DNA from: Clostridia bacterium
Lineage (GTDB): Bacteria > Bacillota > Clostridia > Oscillospirales > Acutalibacteraceae
Assembly: GCA_017379935.1 (NCBI GenBank)
Contig: JAFNVC010000008.1
Coordinates: 1-36,343 of the forward strand
Length of the DNA: 36,343 bases
Direction: 5' to 3'
Below are positions 16,408-24,116 of this stretch, one piece after another. How positions within the stretch are numbered: the stretch's first letter is position 1; each line of letters begins with the position of its first letter. Made by a program: the position numbers and the translations under genes. Under the pieces are notes generated by a model. The model saw nothing but the letters and a program-made list of their open reading frames with translations, had not been told where the DNA came from and ran no database searches.

Positions 16408-17002
16408 ACTTATCAAAGCTCGGGTTGAACGCGTAGAAGTTTTTACAGTCCATTTTGTCCGTTGCAAGTCTGAGTCCTTCGCCGAAGCGCTGGAAGTGAA
16501 CGATTTCTCTTTCGCGCAGGAACTTTATAGGCTCGCGCACATCAGGATCGTCAACAAGGCGGAGAATGTTATCATAAGTAACACGAGCCTTCTGCTCAGC
16601 CGCCATATCCTCTGAAAGGTCGGTAATAAGATCGCCCTTCGACTGCATGCTTGCTGCCGTCCACGGTAATCCGCTAGCCGCTGTCGGATATACACCCGCC
16701 GTATGGTCAACGAAGTAGGTGTCAAAGCCGCTTCGCTTGATTTCCTCAGGTGTGAGATTTCTTGTCAGCTGATGAACGATTGCGCCTATCATTTCAAGAT
16801 GGCCGAGCTCTTCGACTGCAATGTCCGTCAGTAATCCCTTGAGCTCGGGGTACGGCATCGAATAACGCTGGCTGAGATATCTCAGCGATGCGCCGAGCTC
16901 TCCGTCGGGTCCGCCGTACTGAGAAATGATGATCTGAGCATATTTCGGATTGGGGTTGGCAATTTTTACGGGATACTGTAATTTCTTTTCATAGACAAAC
17001 AT
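16406..17002 (-). CDS. cotJC: Spore coat protein CotJC (manganese catalase-like)
   Basis: 198 residues, full length for CotJC. Ferritin-like helices carry the di-metal motif residues: GGPDGELGASLRYLSQRY, DIAVEELGHLEMIGAIVHQL (Glu and Glu-X-X-His), KARVTYDNILRLVDDPDV and LREREIVHFQRFGE. Relatives are Mn-catalase-type proteins of the inner spore coat. It starts with ATG overlapping the cotJB stop (TGATG), within a three-gene operon cotJA-cotJB-cotJC. Its presence shows that the organism forms, or descends from organisms that formed, endospores. Confidence 0.95.
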   Translation of the reverse strand: MFVYEKKLQYPVKIANPNPKYAQIIISQYGGPDGELGASLRYLSQRYSMPYPELKGLLTDIAVEELGHLEMIGAIVHQLTRNLTPEEIKRSGFDTYFVDHTAGVYPTAASGLPWTAASMQSKGDLITDLSEDMAAEQKARVTYDNILRLVDDPDVREPIKFLREREIVHFQRFGEGLRLATDKMDCKNFYAFNPSFDK

Positions 17003-17247
17003 CAGCAGCTACCTCCTAAATCCCACGGCCACGGATTTTTAAGCCACATTGCGCCGGGGTCGCCGTTGGAATACAGGGGGCCGAACTGCTCCTCATATTC
17101 GCAGATAAGTTTTTCGTTTTTCTCTTCGTATTTTTTGTAAAGCGAAAGTGCGGTAAAGTCATCGGGGTGGGTGTCGAGATAAAGGTGAAGCTCCCACATC
17201 GCAAACTGAACGGCATCAAGACTTTGTAAAAGCATTGCTCTTGTCAT
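17002..17247 (-). CDS. cotJB: Spore coat protein CotJB
   Basis: 81 residues: a helical protein with LLQSLDAVQFAMWELHLYLDTHPDD and the C-terminal PWPWDLGG typical of CotJB. It overlaps cotJC by one base and cotJA by four (ATGA), the usual arrangement. In known spore formers the CotJ proteins are made in the mother cell and act in coat assembly. Confidence 0.93.
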   Translation of the reverse strand: MTRAMLLQSLDAVQFAMWELHLYLDTHPDDFTALSLYKKYEEKNEKLICEYEEQFGPLYSNGDPGAMWLKNPWPWDLGGSC

Positions 17248-17474
17248 CTGTTACCACTTCCGAGGAAGGGCTTGTTGAGAACGGGGAACAACGTTCCGCA
17301 CCTGAGCGCCTGCATTTCGTCGTAGGTGGTAAAATCCGTCTGAAACGGCACATAAGCCATTGCGACCTGCGGACATTCGGGCAGAGCCGTCATTTCACCC
17401 GAATAGCTTTGCGCAAAATGCGGTTTATGATAACCCATCGGCTTGACGTGATGGGAATATGAAGGGTTATTCAA
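17244..17474 (-). CDS. cotJA: Spore coat-associated protein CotJA
   Basis: 76 residues. The C-terminal half carries the family signature: MAYVPFQTDF, a mid-helix, then LRCGTLFPVLNKPFLG. The start is TTG at 17474, 10 bases after an AAGGAG site; an ATG 12 codons inside is an alternative but has no good site. First gene of the leftward cotJ operon; a sigma-E-like promoter candidate lies upstream. Confidence 0.9.
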   Translation of the reverse strand: MNNPSYSHHVKPMGYHKPHFAQSYSGEMTALPECPQVAMAYVPFQTDFTTYDEMQALRCGTLFPVLNKPFLGSGNR

Positions 17475-17517
17475 GTCAAACTAACTCCTTTTCAGATTTT
17501 TGGCATACGCCTAATAC

Positions 17518-17546
17518 ATTCTATGCACCTGAAGAGTTAATGTTAA
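17518..17546 (-). promoter_or_regulatory. Candidate sporulation (sigma-E-like) promoter of cotJ
   Basis: On the minus strand CATAGAAT (17518-17525) matches 7 of 8 bases of the sigma-E -10 consensus CATACAAT, with an ATTA-containing -35 candidate near 17537-17546, about 44 bases upstream of the TTG start. Sigma-E control of cotJ is established in Bacillus subtilis; here it is only inferred, and the -35 match is weak. Confidence 0.35.
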
Positions 17547-17664
17547 TTTCCCGAAAATCTCGGTTCGTCGACAAGCGCCGAACCCTACAAAATAAATTTT
17601 AGTTTGCTCGATAATTTGGGGTTTGTCGGGATGTTAATTTTTGATTGAATTTAAGTATAGCAAA

Positions 17665-17811
17665 GCCTCCCTTGCCTAAAGGGAGGTGGATTTTGCGTAG
17701 CAAAAGACGGAGGGATACATTAACAAGATTTATTTTCTGATGTGTTTTCCTCTGTGTATCAAACTATCCCTCCACCACTTCGTGGTCCCCCTCCCTTTAG
17801 GCAAGGGAGGC
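17665..17811. repeat. MITE-like inverted-repeat element
   Basis: A 22-base sequence at 17665-17686, itself able to fold on its CCTCCC and GGGAGG ends, recurs as an exact reverse complement at 17790-17811. Inside, GGAGGGATA (17709-17717) pairs with TATCCCTCC (17765-17773). The 147-base element has no ORF. It resembles short palindromic repeats scattered through gut Clostridia genomes; its flanks are AT-rich. Confidence 0.75.
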
Positions 17812-17907
17812 TGGGTTTCTGCGACATTTCATCTCCTCGACAAATTAAAATTTGAACCTTCGGCGGGGATGAAATTTATACCCTCACACAACTTTCGCAA
17901 CAACCTC

Positions 17908-17936
17908 TTGATTTTTACATACAATTATAGTATAAT
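17908..17936 (+). promoter_or_regulatory. Promoter of the T-box leader and cysE-cysS operon
   Basis: TTGATT (17908-17913), a 17-base spacer, TATAAT (17931-17936). The start would be near 17943, exactly where the T-box leader begins. Confidence 0.8.
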
Positions 17937-17941
17937 AACCT

Positions 17942-18180
17942 AACTTAAATGCGATTATCGGGAGAAGTAGCTCTTCTTCGTCATATCAGAGAATGAGGCG
18001 CTTTGGTGAAAGCCTCTTATGACGCGATTTGTGAAATGCACCCGCCAGCACGCAGGGGGAAAGGCAGACGCCGAGTATCCCTGTGCGGAAGCCGCCGTTA
18101 CAGGGCTAAAAAGTAATAAGTCGGAGTGGAACCGCGGGATACCGCCTCCGTCGCCATTGGCGATGGGGCGTTTTTTGTTG
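17942..18180 (+). ncRNA. T-box leader (tRNA-Cys sensing) ahead of cysE-cysS
   Basis: The region holds Stem I with a GGAGAAGTAG block at 17961-17970, a distal hairpin (GAGGC...GCCTC) and the likely specifier triplet TGC (18037-18039, in GAAATGCACC), which is a Cys codon. The invariant T-box AGTGGAACCGCGGGAT is at 18125-18140. A GC-rich terminator hairpin ending in TTTTTT follows at about 18142-18177. Uncharged tRNA-Cys should bind and favour antitermination. The Cys assignment agrees with the two downstream genes. Confidence 0.92.
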
Positions 18181-18211
18181 TCTCTGACTGCTTTTGAAAG
18201 TGAGTGATAAT

Positions 18212-18841
18212 ATGTTTGAAAGAATGCGGGAGGATATCAGGTGTGTCCTCGACCGCGACCCTGCCGCGCATTCGGCAATCGAGGTTATGCTTCTGTATCC
18301 CGGCTTCAAGGCTATAAGAAGCCACAGAAAAGCACATTGGTTTTACAACAAAAAGATGTTTTTTATCGCGCGTTTGATTTCGCAGATAAACGTCCGCCGA
18401 ACGGGTATCGAAATTCACCCCGGCGCACAGATCGGCAGACGCTTCTTCATCGACCACGGCACGGGAATCGTTATCGGTGAGACGACAATCATCGGCGACG
18501 ACGTTACAATTTATCAGGGCGTTACCCTCGGCGGTACGGGTAAGGATACGGGCAAGCGACATCCGACAATCGGCAACAATGTGCTCATCGGTGCAGGCTC
18601 AAAGGTGCTCGGTCCGATAACCGTCGGTGATAATACCAACATCGCATCGGGTGCGGTTGTGCTTGACAAAATTCCCAAAAATTCAACAGCCGTCGGCGTG
18701 CCCGCAAGAGTTGTCCGCCGTAACGGAAAAAGGGTGCAGGATCTTGACCAGGTTCATATTCCCGACCCGATTTCTCAGGAGCTTTGCAAATTAAGAGCAG
18801 AAATAGATAAACTAAAGAAAAAGATGGAGGAACAAGAATAA
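18212..18841 (+). CDS. cysE: Serine O-acetyltransferase
   Basis: 209 residues. It makes O-acetylserine from serine and acetyl-CoA, the first step of cysteine synthesis. An N-terminal helical part (EDIRCVLDRDPAAHSAIEVMLLYPG) is followed by the left-handed beta-helix of hexapeptide repeats: GIEIHPGAQIGRRFFIDHGTG, the catalytic-loop His in IDHG, IIGDDVTIYQGVTLGGTG, then IGAGSKVLGPITVGD and the C-terminal VGVPARVV. It is the shorter, EpsC-like form. ATG at 18212 was chosen over an in-frame TTG 6 codons upstream. It overlaps cysS by one base (TAATG) and is under the Cys T-box. Confidence 0.94.
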   Translation: MFERMREDIRCVLDRDPAAHSAIEVMLLYPGFKAIRSHRKAHWFYNKKMFFIARLISQINVRRTGIEIHPGAQIGRRFFIDHGTGIVIGETTIIGDDVTIYQGVTLGGTGKDTGKRHPTIGNNVLIGAGSKVLGPITVGDNTNIASGAVVLDKIPKNSTAVGVPARVVRRNGKRVQDLDQVHIPDPISQELCKLRAEIDKLKKKMEEQE

Positions 18842-20232
18842 TGAAAGTATTTAACACTCTTACCCGTCAGAAGGAAGAACTCAGAACAGTCGAGGAGGGC
18901 AAGGTAAAAATTTATGCCTGCGGCCCGACAGTTTATAACTTTATCCACATCGGCAACGCAAGACCGCTCTGCGTTTTTGACGTTCTCCGCCGTTTCCTTG
19001 AGTATACAGGCTACGACGTGCGCTTCGTGCAGAACTTCACCGATATCGACGACAAAATCATCAAGCGTGCCAACGAAGAGGGCGCAACCTATAAGGAAAT
19101 CAGCGAGAAGTATATCGAGGAGTTCTGGAAGGACGTCAAGGGTATGAACATCCGCGAGGCTACCGTTCACCCGAAGGCAACCGAGAACATCGACGAGATT
19201 ATCGCTATCGTGTCTTCTCTTATCGAGAAGGGCTACGCTTATGCAGTTGACGGCGACGTTTATTTCAGTCCGAAGAAGTTTGACGAATACGGCAAGCTTT
19301 CGCATCAGCCGCTTGAGGACCTTGAGGCAGGCGCAAGAATTATGGTCGGCGAGGTCAAGAAGGAGCCGATGGACTTTGCTCTCTGGAAGAGTGCAAAGCC
19401 CGGCGAGCCCTACTGGGAGTCACCGTGGGGTCACGGCAGACCCGGCTGGCATATTGAATGCTCCGCTATGGTCAGACGCTACCTCGGCGAGACAATCGAC
19501 ATCCATTGCGGCGGTCAGGACCTTATCTTCCCCCACCACGAGAACGAAATCGCACAGAGCGAATGCTGCAACGGCTCACCCTTTGCAAACTATTGGATGC
19601 ATAACGGCTACATCAACGTTGACAACGTGAAGATGTCGAAGTCACTCGGCAATTTCTTTACCGTCCGCGACGTTGCTGAGGCTTACGGCTACGAGCCCAT
19701 CCGTTACCTTATGATTTCTTCACATTACAGAAGCCCCATCAACTACAGCACAGATGTTATCGAGCAGTGCAAGGCTTCGCTCACGAGACTTTACACCTGC
19801 CGCGACAATCTTGATTTCGCACTCAAGAATGCGGCTGACGGTGAAGTAAGCGAGGAAATCGCAGCAATGCTCGAGAAGCGCCGTCAGCAGTTCATCGACG
19901 CTATGAACGACGACCTTAACACAGCCGACGGTATTTCCGCAGTGTTCGAGCTTGTCCGTGATATCAATACAAACGTAATCACCGATGCACCCGTCAAGGG
20001 TAACTGCGAAGCAGCGGCTAAGCTCTTCGACGAGCTGACCGACGTGCTCGGACTTGTTTATAACAGAAAGGCTGACGACCTCGACAGCGAGGTTGAGGCT
20101 CTCATCGCACAGCGTACTCAGGCAAGAAAAGACAAGAACTGGGCAGAGGCTGACCGAATCCGCGACGAGCTTAAGTCAATGGGCATCGTCCTCGAGGACA
20201 CCGCTCAGGGCGTCAAGTGGCACAGGGAATAA
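18841..20232 (+). CDS. cysS: Cysteinyl-tRNA synthetase
   Basis: 463 residues, full length for class I CysRS, charging tRNA-Cys with cysteine. Motifs: YACGPTVYNFIHIGNARP near residue 28 (HIGH-type motif and Zn-binding Cys), GWHIECSAM and the HCGGQDLIFPHHENEIAQ block (metal and cysteine binding), KMSKSLGNFFT (KMSKS), then a DALR-type helical anticodon region and the final WAEADRIRDELKSMGIVLEDT. The start overlaps the cysE stop; GGAGG lies 7-12 bases upstream. With cysE it links supply of cysteine to its charging under the same T-box. Confidence 0.97.
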   Translation: MKVFNTLTRQKEELRTVEEGKVKIYACGPTVYNFIHIGNARPLCVFDVLRRFLEYTGYDVRFVQNFTDIDDKIIKRANEEGATYKEISEKYIEEFWKDVKGMNIREATVHPKATENIDEIIAIVSSLIEKGYAYAVDGDVYFSPKKFDEYGKLSHQPLEDLEAGARIMVGEVKKEPMDFALWKSAKPGEPYWESPWGHGRPGWHIECSAMVRRYLGETIDIHCGGQDLIFPHHENEIAQSECCNGSPFANYWMHNGYINVDNVKMSKSLGNFFTVRDVAEAYGYEPIRYLMISSHYRSPINYSTDVIEQCKASLTRLYTCRDNLDFALKNAADGEVSEEIAAMLEKRRQQFIDAMNDDLNTADGISAVFELVRDINTNVITDAPVKGNCEAAAKLFDELTDVLGLVYNRKADDLDSEVEALIAQRTQARKDKNWAEADRIRDELKSMGIVLEDTAQGVKWHRE

Positions 20233-20250
20233 GATCTGATTACAACACAC

Positions 20251-20294
20251 AAAAAGCAGAAGAAGCAATCGCTCCTTCTGCTTTTATCTTTTTT
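20251..20294 (+). terminator. Intrinsic terminator of cysE-cysS
   Basis: Inverted repeat AAAAGCAGAAG ... CTTCTGCTTTT with inner AGC/GCT pairing, then a T-rich stretch. It lies 19 bases after the cysS stop. Confidence 0.8.
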
Positions 20295-20388
20295 AAATTA
20301 TTTCGACAGGACAGCTTTTCGGGACGGGCAACCCGTCGGATGTTGTACAAATTTTAATTTGTCGGGATAACGGTTGCGTTACAACCCA

Positions 20389-20458
20389 CACCTCACCACC
20401 GCCTACGGCGGAGCCTCCCCTCGAGGGGAAGGTGCCGAGGAACGAGGCGGATGAGGTG
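20389..20458. repeat. Short GC-rich palindromic dispersed-type repeat
   Basis: Ends CACCTCA (20389-20395) and TGAGGTG (20452-20458) are inverted. Inside are two hairpins, around CCGCCTACGGCGG (20399-20411) and CCCCTCGAGGGG. No coding potential. A 17-base sequence just left of it (20348-20364) is the exact reverse complement of 17838-17854, next to the other repeat, so both seem to be fragments of related repetitive elements. Confidence 0.65.
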
Positions 20459-20493
20459 GCAAAAGCCCCCTACAACCCCAATTTATTCAACAA

Positions 20494-20523
20494 AAACCAG
20501 CCTGCCGTTGCGGTAGGCTGGTT
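20494..20523 (-). terminator. Terminator of the leftward membrane-protein gene
   Basis: A stem of about 11 bp (ACCAGCCTGCC with GGTAGGCTGGT, one G-T pair) around a short loop, followed on the minus strand by TTTTTG. It lies 8 bases beyond the stop of the gene at 20531. Confidence 0.75.
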
Positions 20524-20530
20524 GAATTAG

Positions 20531-21025
20531 TTATATTATTGATCCTAATACAAACAAAACAAGCAGACTAAGTATTAAAAATCCTACTCCCCCTGCTATT
20601 GTCCATCGAAAACAACTCGCCCAATCAATACGCGGCTTCACTGTTCTCGTTGATACATAGGCTTCCGAGTGTATAATTCCCGTACCCAAGCCAAAAATAA
20701 TCGCAGGCAGATAAAATGTTATAGCCGGCGACATATCGTCTTTAAAAAACAACATAGTTATTATCGGCACACAAGCTGCTGCAAGCATAAATATTATACC
20801 GATAGTTTTTCTTATTTTAAAATTCTTTTTCGCCTTATCTTCTTTCGTTTTATACTCTACCGTTTCTTGAATTTCATACGCATCCTTTTTTGCATGATAA
20901 AGGTCAAGGACTTCTTTTTTTCTTTTTTCTTCTCTTTCTTTCTCGGTGAATACGTCATAATTCTCCCAAACCTCACCGACCTTCTGATTACCTAAATATA
21001 CGTTGTGCGTTTTTCTTTGCGGCAT
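20531..21025 (-). CDS. Membrane protein with charged N-terminal half, unknown function
   Basis: 164 residues. The first 70 are highly charged and helical (EKEREEKRKKEVLDLYHAKK), probably cytosolic and perhaps coiled coil. Three hydrophobic segments follow, near 74-92, 99-117 and 141-163. The start ATG has a GAGGTG site. It diverges from the small XRE regulator at 21139, and the short shared promoter region suggests that the regulator controls it. I do not recognise a family. Confidence 0.7.
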   Translation of the reverse strand: MPQRKTHNVYLGNQKVGEVWENYDVFTEKEREEKRKKEVLDLYHAKKDAYEIQETVEYKTKEDKAKKNFKIRKTIGIIFMLAAACVPIITMLFFKDDMSPAITFYLPAIIFGLGTGIIHSEAYVSTRTVKPRIDWASCFRWTIAGGVGFLILSLLVLFVLGSII

Positions 21026-21068
21026 AAAATCACCTCATAAATTATTGAAATCACATACCTTCAAGGCA

Positions 21069-21097
21069 ATCATATATCAAAATGGTTTATATGTCAA
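21069..21097 (-). promoter_or_regulatory. Promoter of the leftward membrane-protein gene
   Basis: On the minus strand TTGACA (21092-21097), a 17-base spacer, TATGAT (21069-21074). It lies 20 bases from the -10 element of the divergent regulator gene, close enough for one bound protein to affect both. Confidence 0.7.
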
Positions 21098-21116
21098 TAT
21101 ACCAAATCGGTTTGCA

Positions 21117-21122
21117 TATAAT
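21117..21122 (+). promoter_or_regulatory. -10 element of the XRE regulator gene
   Basis: TATAAT 17 bases before the ATG at 21139; the -35 region is poor, overlapping the divergent promoter. An imperfect palindrome (GGTTTATATGTCAATATACC, 21085-21104) spans the leftward -35 and could be an operator. Confidence 0.4.
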
Positions 21123-21138
21123 GGTTATGGTGATTTTT

Positions 21139-21360
21139 ATGTATAAACAAATCCGTAATCTTCGAGAGGACCGCGACCTTCTGCAAAAGGATGTTGCGGA
21201 ATATCTCAACTGCTCGCAGGTCTGCTACTCGCGCTATGAGCTCGGCACGAGTGATATTCCGACAGAAGCACTGATAAAATTAGCGCGATTCTACAACACA
21301 AGCATCGACTATCTTTTGGGTATGACCGACGAATCGAAGCCTTACCCTCAGAAGAAATAA
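21139..21360 (+). CDS. XRE-family HTH regulator (small)
   Basis: 73 residues, one HTH_3 domain: IRNLREDRDLLQKDVAEYLNCSQVCYSRYELGTSDIPTEALIKLARFYNTSIDYLLGMTD, the usual five-helix Cro/C1 fold ending with the YLLG signature. No effector domain. The start at 21139 was chosen because it begins the domain; upstream frame codons lie in the promoter. It probably represses itself and/or the divergent membrane protein. Confidence 0.88.
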   Translation: MYKQIRNLREDRDLLQKDVAEYLNCSQVCYSRYELGTSDIPTEALIKLARFYNTSIDYLLGMTDESKPYPQKK

Positions 21361-21361
21361 T

Positions 21362-21401
21362 CCCCGTAATTTCGGCTGTTGTCCGAAGTTGCGGGGTTTT
21401 T
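21362..21401 (+). terminator. Intrinsic terminator after the XRE regulator
   Basis: A 14-bp stem (CCCCGTAATTTCGG with CCGAAGTTGCGGGG, including G-T pairs) followed by TTTTT. It begins right after the regulator's stop codon. Confidence 0.8.
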
Positions 21402-21402
21402 A

Positions 21403-21431
21403 TTGCTTTTACAGCAGAAATATGATAGAAT
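21403..21431 (+). promoter_or_regulatory. Promoter of the metallophosphoesterase operon
   Basis: TTGCTT (21403-21408), a 17-base spacer, TAGAAT (21426-21431), about 20 bases before the ATG at 21451. Confidence 0.55.
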
Positions 21432-21450
21432 TTCAGCAGAGGTGGTTCCG

Positions 21451-22695
21451 ATGAGCCTTAAGGATAAAATCAGATTTAAAAACGGGAAACTGAAGGTTAT
21501 GCAGATTTCTGATCTGCAGGACACTAAAAACACAAGTGTTGACACCTTGCAGTTTGTAGATTCCGCGATTGAAAAGGTTAAGCCCGATTTCATCATACTG
21601 ACGGGCGACCAGCTCGATGTTGTCGGACTCTGGGGCAAGGGCGAAAAGGCGGAAAGGAATGTTGAAACCGCAATCCGCAGACTTTTCAGCGTTATTGAAA
21701 AGCACAACATCCCCTACGTCCTCACCTTCGGCAATCACGATCGTGAGACGGGCGTTTCCAACGAGAAGCAGGCGGAGATTTACAAAACACTCAGAAACTG
21801 CATCTGCTTTGACGGCCTCAACGACGGCAGACCTGACGTCGGCACGTTCAATGTTCCCGTGCTCTCGACGGACGGCGAACACGTTGCGCTCAACTTTTTT
21901 GTTATGGATACTCATTCAAAAACAAAGGGTGTCGGCTTCGAGGGCGTGAACGATAAGCAGCTCGACTGGTACAGAAGCGTCGGCGAAAAGCTCAAGGCTG
22001 AAAACGGCGGTGAGCTTGTACCGTCAATGGTTTTTCAGCACATCCCCGTCAGCAATATTATGGAGCTTTTCAAGGAGGTGTCCAAGGGAACAAAGGGTGC
22101 GGAATGCGACTTTGTGAAGGGCAACCCGAAATACTGGATTTTGAACGAAGAAAAGCTTTTCCACAGCTATACATACGGCGAAACACCGTCAATGACACTC
22201 GGCACAAAGCAGTTTGATGCAATGAAGGCTCAGGGCGACGTTTTTGCGATGTATTTCGGACACGACCACTACAACTCCTTCGCGGGCAAGGTGGACGGCA
22301 TTGACCTCGGCTACTGCCCCGGCATGGGCTATAACTCCTACGGCTCCAAGTACAGAGCGTTCCGCGTTTTTGAATTCGACGAGAATGATGTAAAGAATTA
22401 CAAGACGTATTCGCTCAATTATAAGGATTGCTGCGGTAAGCTTTACACCGCTCCGCTTAAGAACTCGCTGACCTATTGGTCGCCGTGCAATCCTTCCGCG
22501 GCAGGCCCGTTTGCGGTTAAGATTTTATCCGTTCTCATTCCGCTAATCGTCGCACTTGTGCTTCTTTACAATTTTGTCAGTGCGGATTTTATAACGGGAC
22601 TTCTTACAGGTCTTGCAATAGTAACGGCAATTTATTTCCCGACAGGACTTGTTTATAACAGAATATTGAGAAATAAAATTATAAATAAAAAATGA
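21451..22695 (+). CDS. Calcineurin-like metallophosphoesterase, membrane-anchored
   Basis: 414 residues. The fold carries the metal-binding set: MQISDLQD near 17, ILTGDQLD, TFGNHDRE, FQHIPVS and FGHDHYNSF. This pattern resembles purple-acid-phosphatase-like and Dcr2-type enzymes that hydrolyse phosphomonoesters or diesters. After about residue 350 there are two hydrophobic segments (FAVKILSVLIPLIVALVLLYNF and ITGLLTGLAIVTAIYFPTGLVY), a C-terminal membrane anchor. No signal peptide is seen, so the catalytic domain is likely cytosolic. ATG at 21451 follows AGAGGTGG. First gene of an operon with the nitroreductase, GH16 protein and DUF4177 protein. Confidence 0.88.
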   Translation: MSLKDKIRFKNGKLKVMQISDLQDTKNTSVDTLQFVDSAIEKVKPDFIILTGDQLDVVGLWGKGEKAERNVETAIRRLFSVIEKHNIPYVLTFGNHDRETGVSNEKQAEIYKTLRNCICFDGLNDGRPDVGTFNVPVLSTDGEHVALNFFVMDTHSKTKGVGFEGVNDKQLDWYRSVGEKLKAENGGELVPSMVFQHIPVSNIMELFKEVSKGTKGAECDFVKGNPKYWILNEEKLFHSYTYGETPSMTLGTKQFDAMKAQGDVFAMYFGHDHYNSFAGKVDGIDLGYCPGMGYNSYGSKYRAFRVFEFDENDVKNYKTYSLNYKDCCGKLYTAPLKNSLTYWSPCNPSAAGPFAVKILSVLIPLIVALVLLYNFVSADFITGLLTGLAIVTAIYFPTGLVYNRILRNKIINKK

Positions 22696-22705
22696 GGTGT
22701 CTACT

Positions 22706-23248
22706 ATGAACGAGGTAATGAAAACAATTCTCAAAAGACAGACAATCCGCGAATACAAGCCCGAGCAGATTACGGACGAGCAGTTAGAGGCACTCAAACA
22801 GGCGGCTCTTCGTGCGCCGAGCGGAAGAAACGGTCAGCCGTGCCATGTACGATTTGTTCAGAACGCAGAAATGCTTAAGGAAATGAACACGGATTTCAAG
22901 GAGCTTGTCGGCTACGACACTCCCGCTTACACCCGTTGGGACACCAATCCCGTTTACCACAACGCGCCGACGTTCATCGTGCTTTTTGCTGAGGGTGAGA
23001 GCTATATGGACGGCGGAATTATGTGCGAAAACATCTGCATCGCGGCAGAGGGTATGGGACTCGGCACCTGCATAATCGCAAGCGTCGGCGCACTCTTTGC
23101 AGACGGTAACGAGCATGGCAACAAGTGGAAGCGCGCATGGGATATTCCCGAGAAATATAAATTCCTTATCGCAATCGCAGTCGGCTACCCCGACGAAAAG
23201 CCCGAAATGAAGCCCCGCTTCGAAGACAGAATAAAGGTTATCAGATAA
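22706..23248 (+). CDS. Nitroreductase-family flavoprotein
   Basis: 180 residues. FMN-binding pattern: ILKRQTIREYKPEQITDEQLEALKQAALRAPSGRNGQP at the N-terminus (RxSxR-like start), then GGIMCENICIAAEGMGLGTCIIAS and a C-terminal AIAVGYPDEKP. Members reduce nitro compounds, quinones or enones with NAD(P)H; the physiological substrate is unknown here. ATG at 22706, with GAGGTG 6 bases upstream, 10 bases after the preceding stop. Confidence 0.9.
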   Translation: MNEVMKTILKRQTIREYKPEQITDEQLEALKQAALRAPSGRNGQPCHVRFVQNAEMLKEMNTDFKELVGYDTPAYTRWDTNPVYHNAPTFIVLFAEGESYMDGGIMCENICIAAEGMGLGTCIIASVGALFADGNEHGNKWKRAWDIPEKYKFLIAIAVGYPDEKPEMKPRFEDRIKVIR

Positions 23249-23260
23249 GGAGGGTCACTT

Positions 23261-24112
23261 ATGTTCAGATCAATCATCTCATTCCTGGCATCAATCCTCA
23301 TTTCTATCTGTATCACGCTCGATATCCCCTGCTACCCGATGGGTAAAAAGGTCGATATGGATAAATTTGAAATCACCTATGAGGAAGAATTTGAGGGTGA
23401 GCTTGACCGCAGCGTATGGTCGGGTCACTATCAGTACGGCAACACTACCGTAGCAAGAAGAGGAAGCTACTGGAATCAGTATCTCGCCGAGACAAAGGAC
23501 GGCAACCTCGTCATTCCCGTAACCTATCTTGAGGACGGTATGGGCGGTAAGGGTGCAGGCTGGTACACCGCCGGCATCGACACGGACGAGGATTCCGAAA
23601 ACGGCTTCAGCCAGAAGTTCGGTTACTTTGAGTGCAGATGTATTCTTCCCGAGGGCGCTGACCTCTGGAGTGCCTTCTGGCTTATGAACAGCGGTGTTTA
23701 CGACGAAAACGGCGACGGCAGAGACGGCACGGAAATTGATATTTTTGAAAGCAACTGCTACGGTGATCTGTTTAACAAGGCGATCACATCCAACCTTCAT
23801 ATTGACGGCTACGGCGACGCTCATCAGAAGCACGGCGCAAGAAAGTTCTTCATCAAAAACAATCCCTACGAGGAATTTAACACCTACGGACTCGAGTGGA
23901 ACGAGAACGAGTATATTTTCTATATCAACGGTGTTGAGACCTTCCGCACAGATTTCGGTGGAGTCAGCCAGAACGAAGAATACATTGTTCTTTCGGTGGA
24001 AATGGACGGCGAGGACGGCGTTACATCAGGCAGAGAAAATGCACCCGCAGAGGGAACGGAATTCATCGTTGATTATGTAAAGGTTTACCAGTACAAAAAT
24101 CTGATGGAGTGA
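23261..24112 (+). CDS. GH16 glycoside hydrolase (beta-glucanase-like), secreted or anchored
   Basis: 283 residues. An N-terminal hydrophobic segment (3-22) forms a signal or anchor. The GH16 catalytic domain runs from about 38: YEEEFEGELDRSVW, GYFECRCILPEGADLWSAFWLM, the active-site motif GTEIDIFES (nucleophile Glu158, Asp160, acid/base Glu163), HIDGYGDAHQKHG and the C-terminal FIVDYVKVYQY. Such enzymes cut beta-1,3- or beta-1,3-1,4-glucans or related polysaccharides. RBS AAGGAGGG is 6 bases before the ATG. It is followed closely by the DUF4177-like gene. Confidence 0.92.
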   Translation: MFRSIISFLASILISICITLDIPCYPMGKKVDMDKFEITYEEEFEGELDRSVWSGHYQYGNTTVARRGSYWNQYLAETKDGNLVIPVTYLEDGMGGKGAGWYTAGIDTDEDSENGFSQKFGYFECRCILPEGADLWSAFWLMNSGVYDENGDGRDGTEIDIFESNCYGDLFNKAITSNLHIDGYGDAHQKHGARKFFIKNNPYEEFNTYGLEWNENEYIFYINGVETFRTDFGGVSQNEEYIVLSVEMDGEDGVTSGRENAPAEGTEFIVDYVKVYQYKNLME

Positions 24113-24116
24113 TTTT

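Noticed and set aside
18019-18207. Open frame inside the T-box leader
   Set aside because: The region is explained by the T-box RNA structure and has no ribosome binding site.
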